From Chalara sp. BL73 (lineage: Eukaryota; Ascomycota; Leotiomycetes; Helotiales): a DNA stretch of 64,000 nt. Positions 1-10,866 of the stretch are shown in pieces; within the stretch, counting starts at the first letter, position 1, and each line of letters starts with the position of its first letter. The stretch is from the NCBI GenBank assembly GCA_918026815.1, contig CAKJVC010000107.1:434001-498000 (forward strand), written 5' to 3'. The translations under genes and the position numbers were made by a program. The notes beneath the pieces are model-generated. The model worked only from the letters and a program-made list of their open reading frames with translations, did not search any database and was not told the DNA's origin.

Positions 1-1
1 T

Positions 2-1450
2 TGTCAGGCAGTTTCGGGACCAAAGATTACGATAAGTGAAAGTGCTAGCCTGATGGATTCTGCGGAGTTCAATTTGAAGTTGGTAGATGTTACAACAGCG
101 CGGATCGTTGCTACTCCTCTGAACACCAGGTATATCGCACTAAGTTATGTTTGGGGTGGAATTAAAAACTTTCGACTCGATGATGGCCACTGCCTCGTAA
201 AATCACACACATCTGAGCCGAATGTCACGGCGTATATTCAACTCTCAGTAGACAAACTTCCCAAAACCATTCGAGACGCAATCGAGTGCACTAAGCTTCT
301 TGGTGAACGATTTTTATGGGTGGATAGCCTTTGTATCCCTCAAGAAGAATGCAAAGAACGAACTATGGCGATTCAGGCGATGGATTCGATATACAGTTCA
401 GCTTTCGTAACAATTATCGCAGCCACTGGGAAAGATGCTAATGCTGGGCTCCCAGGATTACATCCCGGCTCTAGGCGTATTACAGAGCTACACGGTACCG
501 TAGAGGGCATAGATATAATAGAAGGAGACATATATCTCCCACGCTTACTTGAAAACTCCATTTGGAATACCAGAGGCTGGACATATCAGGAGTATCATAT
601 GTCTCCTCGAGCTTTGGTTTTTGTCAATCAAATGGTTCTATGCGAGTGTAATGAGTCTTCGATAGAGGAAATCGAGCCTCATGAAATTGGAAACCGAATG
701 AATGGAAAACCGGAACGAGGCCGCTTAGTTGGTCAAGCAGATTCTCTTGAAAGTAGGAAAATATACCAAGAGCATGTTTTGAACTACACGCAGCGGCAAC
801 TCACTAACGAGGGTGACATCTTAAACGCATTTGCTGGTGTTTTGAATCGCTACGGAAGAACATGTGGCACCAGGTTCTGCTTTGGACTACCCATTGACGA
901 CTTTTTAGAATCACTCATGTGGAAAAGGCACTACAAGAAGATCAGACGTCGAACAGCTCACATGGAAGGAGTACAGTTCCCATCATGGGCCTGGGCAGGA
1001 TGGGTAGGACCCGTGGACTGGTATTATGAGACTGATGTTAGTAGGTCACGTCATGTGCATAGCATCACCTGGCCATGGTGCAAAGGATATGCTTTCGAGC
1101 CCAAAAACAATGTCTTTGAGACTGGCGTTCTTTACCTAGAGGCTAGTATCTATCTTATTGACAGAGCCCAGATATCGCTCGAAATTGCCCATATTAACGA
1201 CGAGAACCTAGACGATGGCACGCCTTGGGTAGCAGGTGAAAAAACGTGCGTTCTGCTGGGTCGCCGATGGATTGATTTGAAAGTTTTGAACTCTTTATGG
1301 TGGCCAGGATACAGAAATATCTTACTTATTGTCGAGCAGGATGGAGCAGGAATATATCATCGCACTGGTCTCATTGTTGCCACGGACGAAACTCTTGACG
1401 CATTAGCTTCTCAAGGGAAGAAAATGACAAAGGAACTAAGACTAGGGTGA
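2..1450 (+). CDS. HET domain protein, 5' end cut by window edge
   Basis: Heterokaryon-incompatibility (HET) family protein, a fungal class tied to nonself recognition and programmed cell death. The frame is open to the first base of the window, so the true start is probably upstream; the first ATG inside is at 53 and leaves 465 residues. From that ATG the conserved blocks come in order: YIALSYVWGG near residue 27, LPKTIRDAIECTKLLG near 69, RFLWVDSLCIPQE near 86, AMDSIYSSAFVTIIAATG near 109, and WNTRGWTYQEYHMSPRALVF near 170. These are the classic HET motifs. The C-terminal half has no recognisable effector domain. No intron is needed inside the window. The gene converges on RAD14, 260 bp away. 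Family assignment is firm; the partner locus and any death-inducing activity cannot be inferred. Confidence 0.93.
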   Translation, partial: CQAVSGPKITISESASLMDSAEFNLKLVDVTTARIVATPLNTRYIALSYVWGGIKNFRLDDGHCLVKSHTSEPNVTAYIQLSVDKLPKTIRDAIECTKLLGERFLWVDSLCIPQEECKERTMAIQAMDSIYSSAFVTIIAATGKDANAGLPGLHPGSRRITELHGTVEGIDIIEGDIYLPRLLENSIWNTRGWTYQEYHMSPRALVFVNQMVLCECNESSIEEIEPHEIGNRMNGKPERGRLVGQADSLESRKIYQEHVLNYTQRQLTNEGDILNAFAGVLNRYGRTCGTRFCFGLPIDDFLESLMWKRHYKKIRRRTAHMEGVQFPSWAWAGWVGPVDWYYETDVSRSRHVHSITWPWCKGYAFEPKNNVFETGVLYLEASIYLIDRAQISLEIAHINDENLDDGTPWVAGEKTCVLLGRRWIDLKVLNSLWWPGYRNILLIVEQDGAGIYHRTGLIVATDETLDALASQGKKMTKELRLG

Positions 1451-1709
1451 AATCTCCGCTTGGCTCTCCATTTCATGGCCCTAGAAGGAGCACCACGCGC
1501 CTTTTTTCGGTTTCACATTATCTGGTGTATATTCCAACCCATGAAACGGCTTTGAGAGCATTGGTTTCCAGGCTATACATAGTACCATATGAATTCGGAT
1601 TATCTGAACTCCAAAGAGCCAGGTTTAAGGTAGCTGAATATCTTGTGACTGTTTCAATCAACGAAACAGGGCATAATCTCATAATACATAGCTCATCTAC
1701 CATCACCTA

Positions 1710-2884
1710 TCAAAACTCCAACTCCTCAACCTCCATCCCACACTCTATACAAGTCTTAACACTCATCCCCTGCTCATTTTCAACCGTTTGTCCCCATTCA
1801 TGCTCATGCCTTCCCCCTCCTATACGATCCCCAAACTGACCCTCCTTCCCACCACCCTTCGCACTCCGCCTATACGCCTCCGTCCGCGTCTTCTTTTTCA
1901 GCTCTTTCAGCTTATTCTTAAACTTCTCCTCCTTCCTGCGTTTCTTATCCGCCTCCCTCCTCTCAAACTCTGCATCTAATGCTTCGGCGGAGCCCCACTT
2001 CTTGCCAATGGCGTATTCCTCGACTTGAAAACGCAGGAACAGCATCATATCATGCCAGTGCGTTTTATGCGGGTTCGGCTTGTTGAGATGCGGGAGGAGT
2101 TCTTCATCTTTGAGCTCCGGGTCGGTGAGCAGGTAATCGTCTTTACATTCCGTCTTGGTCAACAGGCTATATTTCTCCGGGTATTTCTCTTTGCACTTCC
2201 CGCAAACCGCGCACGAAAATACCTCGTCCCACACCCAGTCGATTTCCATGCTTCCGCATTCCCTACACTTCTTGCCGTCTCTGCTTAATCCCAGCCCGGG
2301 CTCGAATATCCCCTCCTTCCTCCTCCGTAGATCCTTCAGCAGCTGATGCCTCTCCCATTCCTTCAGCGTCATGTGTGCAGGCTTCCCAGCGTCTTTGTCT
2401 GACCCCGGTACATGCAAGGCTTTATTATACGGATCGTCTTCCACGCTTAGAAATCCACCTTTCGTGTCTGTCATCTTGGAGAAATCATGGTCGACATATT
2501 TCTTGAACTTCCGCGCCGCTTGGATCCCTTCGTCTGCGGGCGCGGTGCGCGCATCTCGGAGTGTTGCGGGCGGATTCGTTGCGGCGGCGGAGATGGCATC
2601 ATGAGGACGCTTTTGCCCCGCGGCAACTGTCTGTTCTGCGGAAGTTGCGAGGAATCCGGATGGTGTGCGGGCGGTAGGCTGTGAGGACTCTGCTTGCTGG
2701 CGCGCAAGAGATTGTTCTCGCAGTGCTTTGGCGCGCAGGCGATTTTCTTCCTGGTGGGGGTTAGTATGGAGGGGGGTGCTTGGAGGGATTGAGATTGTAC
2801 TATTCTGCGGGTTTGCTCAGGAGTTGGGGGGGATATGACTTGCTGCCGTGTCGTTCGCCTGGGAGGGGTAGCCAGAGGCTCCAT
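1710..2884 (-). CDS. RAD14: DNA repair protein RAD14 (XPA homologue)
   Basis: Damage-verification factor of nucleotide excision repair, acting in the nucleus. Model: exon 2801-2884, a 50-nt phase-0 intron at 2751-2800 (donor GTACAA, TACTAAC branch, CAG acceptor), then exon 1710-2750, giving 374 residues, about the size of yeast Rad14. The splice joins TPEQTRRI to EENRLRAKALREQ, the charged N-terminal helix usual in the family. A four-cysteine zinc finger is visible at about C190, C193, C208 and C211 (CREC and CAVC), followed by the DNA-binding block with YSLLTKTECKDDYLLTDPEL and NPHKTHWHDMMLFLRFQVEE. Next comes a lysine-rich helix, and a C-terminal TCIECGMEVEELEF. Without the intron the protein would begin only at the internal methionine at 2474 and lose its N-terminus. 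It is divergent from PHO88 with about 800 bp between starts. Confidence 0.95.
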
Positions 2885-3690
2885 CGTGAGTTATTTGAAG
2901 AATAGCAGTGGTATGAAGTCTGAATGATGAGTGACAGAGAAGCGAGGCTGAGGTACTGGTGGCAAAAATGGCAGCCTTGGAGTTTGGATGAGGTCAAATC
3001 ATGAGCCATGGTTGACCGCTTGCATGGAGAACAGACTGCATTTTATCAAAGTAGTCAAAAATTATCAGCAGCCCCTTATGATTGGACTATTTGATTTCCA
3101 GTGTGCTTTTTTTCCGGTGTACTTTTGGCCTATTTCTTACAATCCCGCGTCAAAGTTAGGCCAGGTTATGTTAAATCGGCTGGCTTCCTATCTACACCTA
3201 GAGGTAAGTTACATGGCTAGACTTTCCCTTAGACTTGAGATTAACAAAAATGCTAAGGACGATAGCTGAATATATGTATCAAATAGTAAATCAGCTGCTG
3301 ATGTTCACCGCCCACAAATCGACATTATGTCAGGCATCCCTCAATACATAAAAATTAGCATTGAAAAACATGAGCAGGTGCATATAATAGGGAGCTTGCT
3401 GTGTTAACAGCAGGATATAAAATATTATACAAATTGCTTTAATCAGCGACTTGTCAATCTGTCCTTTAATTACCAAGCCACTAATGCATCTTCGTCGGCC
3501 ATTGGCTTGCCTCTTTTAGCCGAGCCCGCCGCGCCTGGGTTTTGGCGATTCTTTTGTAGCCTTCCACTTTCTACCACTCAACAACAATTCTTCCAAATCT
3601 TTTTCACAGACTCTGCTTGATCGCGCTGCTTGAATCTTTTGCGCAGCCTTTTCTGTTCCTGCCCATATATAATCTTTGACACAACTCAAA
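2885..3690. other. Divergent intergenic region RAD14/PHO88
   Basis: No supportable gene. It holds the promoters of the two flanking, divergently transcribed genes. A C-rich/pyrimidine-rich stretch lies around 3716-3740, just inside the first PHO88 intron. No clear TATA box was identified. Confidence 0.6.
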
Positions 3691-4398
3691 ATGGCGATTA
3701 GCCCGCAGATGTACTTGCGCCCCCCCTCTTCCACTCCAATTTTGACAGATTGGAGATTAGGGCACAGCACAACTGACTGTCAAATAGCACCAACCTGATC
3801 ATCATCCTTGGGATGATGCAGGTCAGCAAGAAGATTCCTTTCGATGACCCAGACACCCTGAACTATATCCGCCTTGGGTATATTCTGTCTAATGCCATCA
3901 TTATCGCGGTATACGGCTACACCCACTTTGTGATTAACAAGAAGAAAGGTACGTAGAATAGCTCTATTGCGCGCAAGGACTACTCTGACATAACCCGCAG
4001 ACTTGACAACCCTCAAATACGTCGAGCAACCGCCTTTGGGATCCACCGAGGAGGGCAAGGTCGTAACCACCACTGTCCACAAGTATGATGTCGAGCAGAT
4101 GAAGACACTCTACAAGGCGCAACTGATGGGAGTTGGAATGATGGGTGTTATGCACTTGTACTTCAAGTACACCAATCCTCTCCTCATCCAATCGATCATC
4201 CCGCTCAAAGGCGCATTTGAGGGCAACGAGGTCCAGATCCACCTTTTCGGCAAGCCAGCCATTGGCGATTTGAAGCGTCCATTCAAAGCGGCTGCTGGAT
4301 TGATGAGTGGCCTTGGAGGTGGAGCTGCTCCTTCACAGGATAAGAAAACAATTGAGAGCCGCGAGAAAGCTGGCCGGGGAGGTGTCAAGGATGAATAG
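3691..4398 (+). CDS. PHO88: PHO88/SND3-type ER membrane protein
   Basis: Pho88 family protein of the endoplasmic reticulum, originally linked to phosphate transport and, as Snd3, to SRP-independent membrane targeting. Model: exons 3691-3710, 3788-3948 and 4001-4398, giving 192 residues (yeast 188). The tiny first exon encodes MAISPQ plus two bases of the next codon. Donors are GTACTT and GTACGT, acceptors TAG and CAG, with CTGAC branch sites in both introns. The mature protein reads through TNLIIILGMMQVSKKIPFDD, then LNYIRLGYILSNAIIIAVYG, then DLTTLKYVEQPPLGSTEEGK, which are the diagnostic blocks. Two hydrophobic helices are near the N-terminus and a third region around MGVGMMGVMHLYFKY. The C-terminus is charged (KAGRGGVKDE). 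Confidence 0.95.
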
Positions 4399-5232
4399 AT
4401 GTAACGGCATAGAATGGACTGGACTGTACACTAGGCGGGTTTGGTCTGGTGCGGGATCTGCATGCATACGGCGAGTTTGTATAGTAGTTGTGTAAAAGGT
4501 TCTGATGATCCAAGTTACGACAATGACATTCTTCCATCCAGCCGATCGTTTCGAACCCAATTCGTGATGCAGCAATCCCCCCCCAATTCATCGTCTTATC
4601 CCAATTTTTAATTGCACTGAGCCACTTGTCAGGAATTTAACACGAGCGGCTTGTCATGTATGGTGAACATTCCCCTTTGTGTTCTAGAATGGTCTCCTAG
4701 GGCTTGGGGGCGAACAGATCAACCTGATGTAATGATGTGTTACATTCATGCAGCGCATGAGCCCATGATCTACCACGCGAACTTTGGATCCATCTGGTAA
4801 TTGACACGATCTGCTGTAGCATTCTCTATATAGCAAAGATTCCTGTAAGGTTATCTGAGATCAGTGCAAACAACTAGGGACATTGTTAAGGTTTCTCAAA
4901 ATTTCTTGGTCCGCTGGATGCCGGAATATTTTGTGAATATTTCCATACAGGAGAGGAGTAGACGACCTATAGAAGCTATAATTACATTTCGCAATATTAC
5001 TTTGCTATGCTTTCTCATTCTATGCCCTCATTCCTAATTGTTGTATCACGTCAATCACGTGTAGAGCTCGTCATAGACGCACATTTCGCGATCCCAGTCC
5101 CAATTGACCTTCTCTATTGGGCGAAAGTGGGATTTATTGCCCAGGCAACAATAATTGTCCCTATAGTTCGGTCATACATATCTCGAGCCTTGTCCATCTT
5201 GCTTCAGCATCTGGCCGTTCTTCTTCGCCATC
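4399..5232. other. Intergenic region after PHO88
   Basis: No gene seen. It would contain the PHO88 3' untranslated region and the promoter of the amidohydrolase gene starting at 5233. Base composition is AT-rich with no obvious repeat. Confidence 0.5.
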
Positions 5233-8125
5233 ATGGAGAAGTCGGATTTGCCTAAATACACTCCCGTGGCTCATTTAGCCCCAGCTCCACCTCAATTCAA
5301 GTCGCGTATTCGGAGATCTCGAGCTGCCAAGCTCATTGCGCTCGGATGCTTAGTCTTTGTAGCTTACTCTCAATGGGTGCAACTGAGAACTCAGGAATCT
5401 AACGGTCCTTTGCTCTCAATTGAAAGGCTTCAAGCCGATCTTAAAACATGCGAGAAGCTCCAACATAAGCCCAAGGACCCCAGTGGTCCACGACAGAAGA
5501 GTGCTAGATATATCGAAGGAAACAAGCCCACACTTATTAAGAATGCTACCATTTGGACTGGGGAACCTGTTGAGGGGACGAGCGCTGAAGATGCTAGGGC
5601 TGGGAAAGGATTTGGCTGGATCAAATCTGATGTTCTTCTTCAATACGGCTTAATCATTGAGGTTGCACCAGAGATCTCAAAGAATAGGCTTCCGGAAGAT
5701 ATCGAAATCTGGAATGCCGAGGGTCGTCAACTCACAGCTGGTATCATTGACATGCACAGTCATACTGGTGTTTACCCTCTTCCCGGCTTGGTAGGGGGAG
5801 CCGATGGGAATGAGATGAGCAATGATATCACTCCATACGTTAGATCTCTAGATGCGATCGATCCATTAGAACCTCAGCTGCAAGTAATCAAGTCAGGTGG
5901 TGTAACAACTTCCCTGATTTTACCTGGATCTGGTAACAATATGGGTGGCGAAGCCTTCGTTATCAAACACGCAGTAGGTAAGCCAGACGGCCGTTCTGAA
6001 ATTGGACCAAGGGATTTGCTGGCAGACCCAGAGCAGAATTGGCGCTACATGAAGATGGCTTGTGGAGAGAATGCCAAGAGGATTTACGGCTCAAAAGGTC
6101 CTTTCAGCAGAATGGGCGAATCATGGTATTTCAGGCATGCATTTGAGGAAGCGAAATCACAGATCATCGCACAAGATGATTGGTGCAAAGCCGCATCTAC
6201 TCATGGAGTGGAGAGCATGAAAACTTATCTTCCTCAGGAGTTGAAGTGGGAGTCTCTTGGCGCAGCGCTTCGTGGTCAAGTGCACATCAACACACATTGC
6301 TATACGGTTGCAGATCTAGAATCTTTCGTCGATCATACCAATGAGTTTGAGTTCCCTGTTCGGGCCTTCCACCATGCTCACCAGACATACTTAGTTCCAG
6401 AGGTCTGTTAGATTCCAGGTGATATTTAATCAATGGCCACTAACCTTCGTATAGATTCTCAAGAGGGCCTGGGGTGGTAGGCCACCCGCTGCAGCTCTTT
6501 TTGCCGACAATATGTACTACAAAGTCGAGTCATATACTGCATCTGAGCAAGCCGGCAAGATTTTGTATGAGAACGGTATCACTCCAGTATTCGTCAGCGA
6601 CAACCCAGTGATCAATGCCCAGCATGTTATTTTTGAAGCAGCTAAAGGTTATCGCTATGGCCTCCCATACCATGCCGCTCTGGCAGGTGTCACTTCTGCC
6701 GCAGCGGAGCTCTTAGGACTAGGCGAGAGAATCGGAAAAATTAAGCCCGGTTTTGATGCAGATGTGGTTGTATGGGACAGTGATCCATTAGACATTGGCG
6801 CAACACCAGTTCAGATCTGGATTGACGGCGCAGCTCAGTACGCCAGTCCTGTTATCTTAGAAAAGCCGCCTGGTGAGCCGATTAAGCCTGACGTAACTCT
6901 CGGTGGAGAGATCAAAGAGGAAGCAGTGATTGAGAAAAACATCGTCTTCAAAGGTATCTCTCAAGTCACGCAATCAGGTGCGGAGCAAAGCTTTTCAGCC
7001 GATACTCTCGCAAATGTTGTTGTGGAAAATGGGCAGATTGTATGCATCGGTTCTTGTGTTTCCGAATTAGCAGTAGCTTCATCTGCAGGTTACAAGGTCA
7101 TAAAGCTCAGAGATGGGCATCTCACGGATCCGTTCATCGCATTTGGCTCGGGGCTTGGAGTCGCCGAGATCGAAGCAGAAGATGACACACAGAATGGTGC
7201 GGACGGTGAAAATGCTTTCAGTCGCGCTATCGACGGCTTGCAACTCGATAACAAGAATCTTCTCGCAACATTCAGACATGGCGTCACGAAAGCGATCTCA
7301 GCGCCAATCTTCAGGAGTCAAGATCACAAAGGAATAAGCGTTGGCTTCTCGACAGGCGCTAAGCATGCCCTTGAGAAAGGCGCTGTGTGGGCGGAAGAGG
7401 TGGCTTTACATTACACTCTATCCCTAACAGCCAAGAATGGCAAAACTCCCTCAATATCAAGTGCCATTGGCGCCCTTCGTGACAATTTATTGAAGGCTGC
7501 GAACACAACAGAGCCTATTGCGGATACCTATTCCGAGGCATTTTTCCTTAAAGAAGTGGTTGAGAAGAAGCTTCCTTTAGTCATCACCGTCAAGAGCGCG
7601 GACACAATTGCGGCAATCATTCGTTTAAAGTCAGAGGTGGAGGCCGTCATTAACAAGGTCTCAAAGAGTTCGAAACCCTCCAAACTGAACGTTGTTCTGC
7701 TTGGTGCATCCGAAGCTCAGATCGTCGCCAAGGAAATTGCCGCTGCAGATATTAGCGTCATTCTCGCGCCTCTTCTCCCATACTCCGAAAGTTGGGATCA
7801 AAGACGTTCATTAACAGGTGCTCCACGGACGAACGGTACCGCACTGGATGCTCTTCTTGATGCTGGCGTTCTCACCGCTATTGCCGCAAGACTCGGAGAA
7901 AACTGGGAAAATAGAGATTTGGATCTGTTAGCTGGTATAGCTTACAGGAATAGCGGTGGAAGGTTGAGTGAATCCGATGCTTTGGGGCTGATTGGAAAGA
8001 ATTTTGAGAAGATTTTAGGTATCAAGACCCCTGTGAATGATTTTGTCATTTATGAAGGCCACCCATTAGCGATTAATGCTCGTGTCAAAGCTGTTGGGAG
8101 TCAAGATCGGGTATCTGTATTCTAA
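5233..8125 (+). CDS. Membrane-anchored tandem amidohydrolase
   Basis: Large amidohydrolase-superfamily protein, likely a hydrolase of cyclic amides or related bonds; the substrate is unknown. Exons 5233-6402 and 6455-8125, with a 52-nt phase-0 intron (GTCTGT donor, CTAAC branch, TAG acceptor), give 946 residues. A single hydrophobic segment at about 34-50 (LIALGCLVFVAYSQWVQ) after an arginine-rich stretch suggests a type II membrane anchor. The first half has the metal-site motifs DMHSHTG (H175, H177), HINTHC (H351, H355), a histidine cluster RAFHHAH (380-383), and SDNPV for the catalytic aspartate, ending with the usual IGKIKPGFDADVVVWDSDPL strand. The second half repeats the family outline (ANVVVENGQIVCIG, then GHLTDPFIAFGSGLG) but lacks the HxH and later histidines. 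Family assignment is firm; the duplication with a dead second half is inferred from the motifs. Confidence 0.9.
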
Positions 8126-8507
8126 AGGGTCCATCTGAGGGTCTCTTGAAAATGTACATAAATTATGTCATCATCCGACACAGATCATTTGATAAATTGT
8201 CTTAAGTGATGAATTTTAATGATCTCTCTGCTAGCATTAGATGTTAGTGCACTTACAGTAGCAACTCGTTAGCTCGGTCAAGGTCAGTCAGGTCCCGGAT
8301 TCTTTCGTTCGAGTCTATACATCCCAAATCGGCCCGGATATCATTACCCGGTCCCCCCTCCGCCACACCCGATTTCCGAGGAGCCACCCTACCTAGACAA
8401 CTTCATCCGCGCCATCTCTCTATTCCTCACTGCAACGCCATAAATTACTTCATTTTTGCAATCCATCTCTGCATTATCTTTTTAATAACTTCCCAAAGTT
8501 AACCAAA
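8126..8507. other. Intergenic region
   Basis: No gene seen. It contains the 3' flank of the amidohydrolase and a pyrimidine-rich leader just before the ATG at 8508 (tail CCAAAATG, a good fungal start context). Confidence 0.5.
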
Positions 8508-9291
8508 ATGTCCCCAATCCCCGGAATCCTTTGGGTAAACTCCGACGTGATCTCCCCCTCCCTCACTGCATCCGCCTTCGACGCTTGGTACACGCAAGAA
8601 CACATCCCTGACGTTGTCTCTCTCTCCGGGATCCCATCTGCAGCGCGCTACCGACATCTCGTTACAGGCCCTTCCCCGCCACGAAAATTGAAGTTCCTGA
8701 CCATCTACCAGCTGCCCGACCTGAGATTCATGGAGACCAGGGAGTTTACGGGGCTAGAAGGACAGAGGGAGGGGCCGAATAGGGAAACGATCTTCGAGAA
8801 GGCCGAGTTTGATACTCGCGCTTATCGCACTGTTCAGGTTGATGCTCTGAGATCGTTTGCACGTATGCTATTTATCTCTCATTTTCTCCGGGAGAATGTT
8901 TTACTGATGCAATGTTTCGGGGATAGCGCCAGCAAAGTACCTTCTTTGTGCAGCGATGTCGCATCCCAACGGCGAGGAGCTCGATGAGTGGTACCGGGGC
9001 GAGCACCTACAGGCCATTTCAAAGTGTCCTGGTTATGTTCGTACCACAAGGTGTACCCTAGAGTCCCGCTCTGTCCTTTCCGCTTTCGTGAGAAGGATTC
9101 CTAAGGGAAAGGAAAATCTCAAGTGGCTTGCCTTGCATGAGTTTGAGGGACCAGAAATACCCTGGCCGCAGCTGGCTGCGACTGATGAGACGGAGTGGGC
9201 AAAGAGGATTATTCCCGGGATCACGGCTATGGATTTTGGACTTTTCGAATTGGTTGAAACGTGGGGCGAAGATTGGAAGGCGAAGTTGTAG
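8508..9291 (+). CDS. Two-domain dimeric alpha/beta-barrel (EthD-like) protein
   Basis: Small soluble protein of unknown substrate that resembles EthD/stress-responsive dimeric alpha-beta barrels. Exons 8508-8862 and 8927-9291, separated by a 64-nt phase-1 intron (GTATGC donor, GATAG acceptor), give 239 residues. Each half carries a similar block: FDAWYTQEHIPDVVSLSGIP in the first and LDEWYRGEHLQAISKCPGY in the second, each preceded by a hydrophobic strand (GILWVNSD and AKYLLCAAMS). This suggests that an ancestral homodimer was fused into one chain. Without splicing the two halves fall in different frames. No signal peptide is seen. Such proteins often sit near catabolic or secondary-metabolic genes, but none is adjacent here apart from the amidohydrolase. 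Confidence 0.82.
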
Positions 9292-9673
9292 AATAATCTC
9301 AATTCATTGCGTTTGACTAAGATCTGTTACGGATTTTATGTACGCGGTCTATTCAATGAGTGCTGCAGTCTTAAAATGACCAGTTTTTGCTTGACATATT
9401 GAGACAACAGCGCCTTATTTAAACTGTACTTCAAATGAAACGCAGAAATTGGGTGGGTGGGTGGTAATTGCCGTGTCTACTTTTCGGCCTTTAATTTGTA
9501 TTCCTGCCATTACATTCATTTTAGTCTTCTGTCTACTCCTCCTCAACTTTCACCTTGCCAACAACGGTCTTCGTAAATTTGATGTGCCAATCCATTCAAT
9601 CTGCTTCACACAGCCGTTGTAAAAGTTTGAGATTCCTGCCACTCCGCCTCATATAAGAAAGACGGCTTTATCC
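9292..9673. other. Intergenic region
   Basis: No gene seen; it separates the dimeric-barrel gene from the ankyrin relic. A GGGTGGGTGGGTGG tract lies near 9450-9464. Confidence 0.45.
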
Positions 9674-10345
9674 TCACAGCCTTGAAGTATTTTTGCTATG
9701 CATCAAAAGATCTTCTATCTTCTTGTACCTTACAAGTCCTGCCCAATCGAGTGCCGTTCGACCTTGGTTATTTCGACGACTAAGATCGATTTGCCCAGTT
9801 GCCAGCAGCGTTGCAACTACCAAAGCCGACGTCGTTCAATAGCGGTCGTCAATGGCGTCCATCCCTCATTATCAACCAAATTCAGATTTGCCCCCTTTGC
9901 GAAGAGTAACTCTACAATTTTTTGCAACTTTTTTTTCGTTGCGAAGTAGAGCTTCATGGTCATAAGAGCCATGGTCTTCTTTCCTTTAATCACCCTCGCA
10001 GTCCTAGTTGACTGTGGAATGCAAAGGAGTTTTATTAAACCTATCTCTTGAATTAGGATCACCATCTGGTCTGCTTCTTCTATACTGGGATACCTTAAGA
10101 GAACTTCTACGATCTCTTTACAGCCCTCGCAAACAGTCCAAAGAAGCCCTGAATAGCGGAAATGGAAATTATCATTTTGGATCGACTCGACCATCGTCCA
10201 AGAGCAACTGTATAACTTTGGGATGCCTGCGCGTTATGGCTTGCGCAAGTGAGAGCGCTGGCAACTCCATAATTTTCCGCGCAAGTAGAAGGGCTACTAG
10301 AGCAGAATGGCCCTTTTTATCTGCAAATTCAAGAGGCTCCGTAAA
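9674..10345 (-). pseudogene. Decayed ankyrin-repeat gene
   Basis: Relic of an ankyrin-repeat protein on the minus strand. Clear repeat signatures are present: VELLFAKGANLNLVDNEGW followed by TPLTTAIERR (about 9830-9920), IDLSRRNNQGRTALDWAGL (about 9735-9800, in another frame), HPKVIQLLLDDGRVDP (about 10185-10235, a third frame) and DKKGHSALVALLLARK near 10300. At least two frameshifts are needed to connect them. One falls near 10180, where an extra A in CCAAAATGATAAT shifts the frame; another lies near 9830. No intact start, signal or effector domain was found. Ankyrin genes in fungi often belong to the same recognition gene pool as HET proteins, but no such domain remains here. Confidence 0.75.
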
Positions 10346-10866
10346 TTACCGTTGGAAGTAAATTGAATCAATCCAACAGCACAATACCGAATTTTTGCTC
10401 CTGTGCCTATCGCAACTCAATTTATGTGCACGCGTTTTAGCCAGCGTCCATCGCACAAGCCTAAATTCAATGTTATAAGAGCAAACAGTGAGTGGTAAAT
10501 GATCTAAGAATTTGGCATGGTTGGGAATGCAGTTTCTTCTGGATCTGGAGATCTGCTGTGAATACCGTGCGTGAATGTGCAAGCCGAGTCTACGAAAGAA
10601 TCGTTATAGCATCTTGTGATTCCCTCACTGAAATTAAAATTGTTATAAGCATAGGCTTGTATCGTCTTGCATCAGTTTCTATTCCACAAACCAGACTTTA
10701 CTATTTAAATTGAGTACTCGTCTTCCTAAAGCAAAATAGCAGCAATAATATCAGACTAGTCATTTATCAGACGTATTATCTTTGCCCAATCAATCACTTG
10801 TTTTATCAAATACATTATCCTTCGACTATATCTTTCAAATACTCGAGAGAAATACTACACGTCACA
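10346..10866. other. Intergenic region
   Basis: No gene seen. It would serve as promoter and leader of the gene starting at 10867. Confidence 0.45.
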
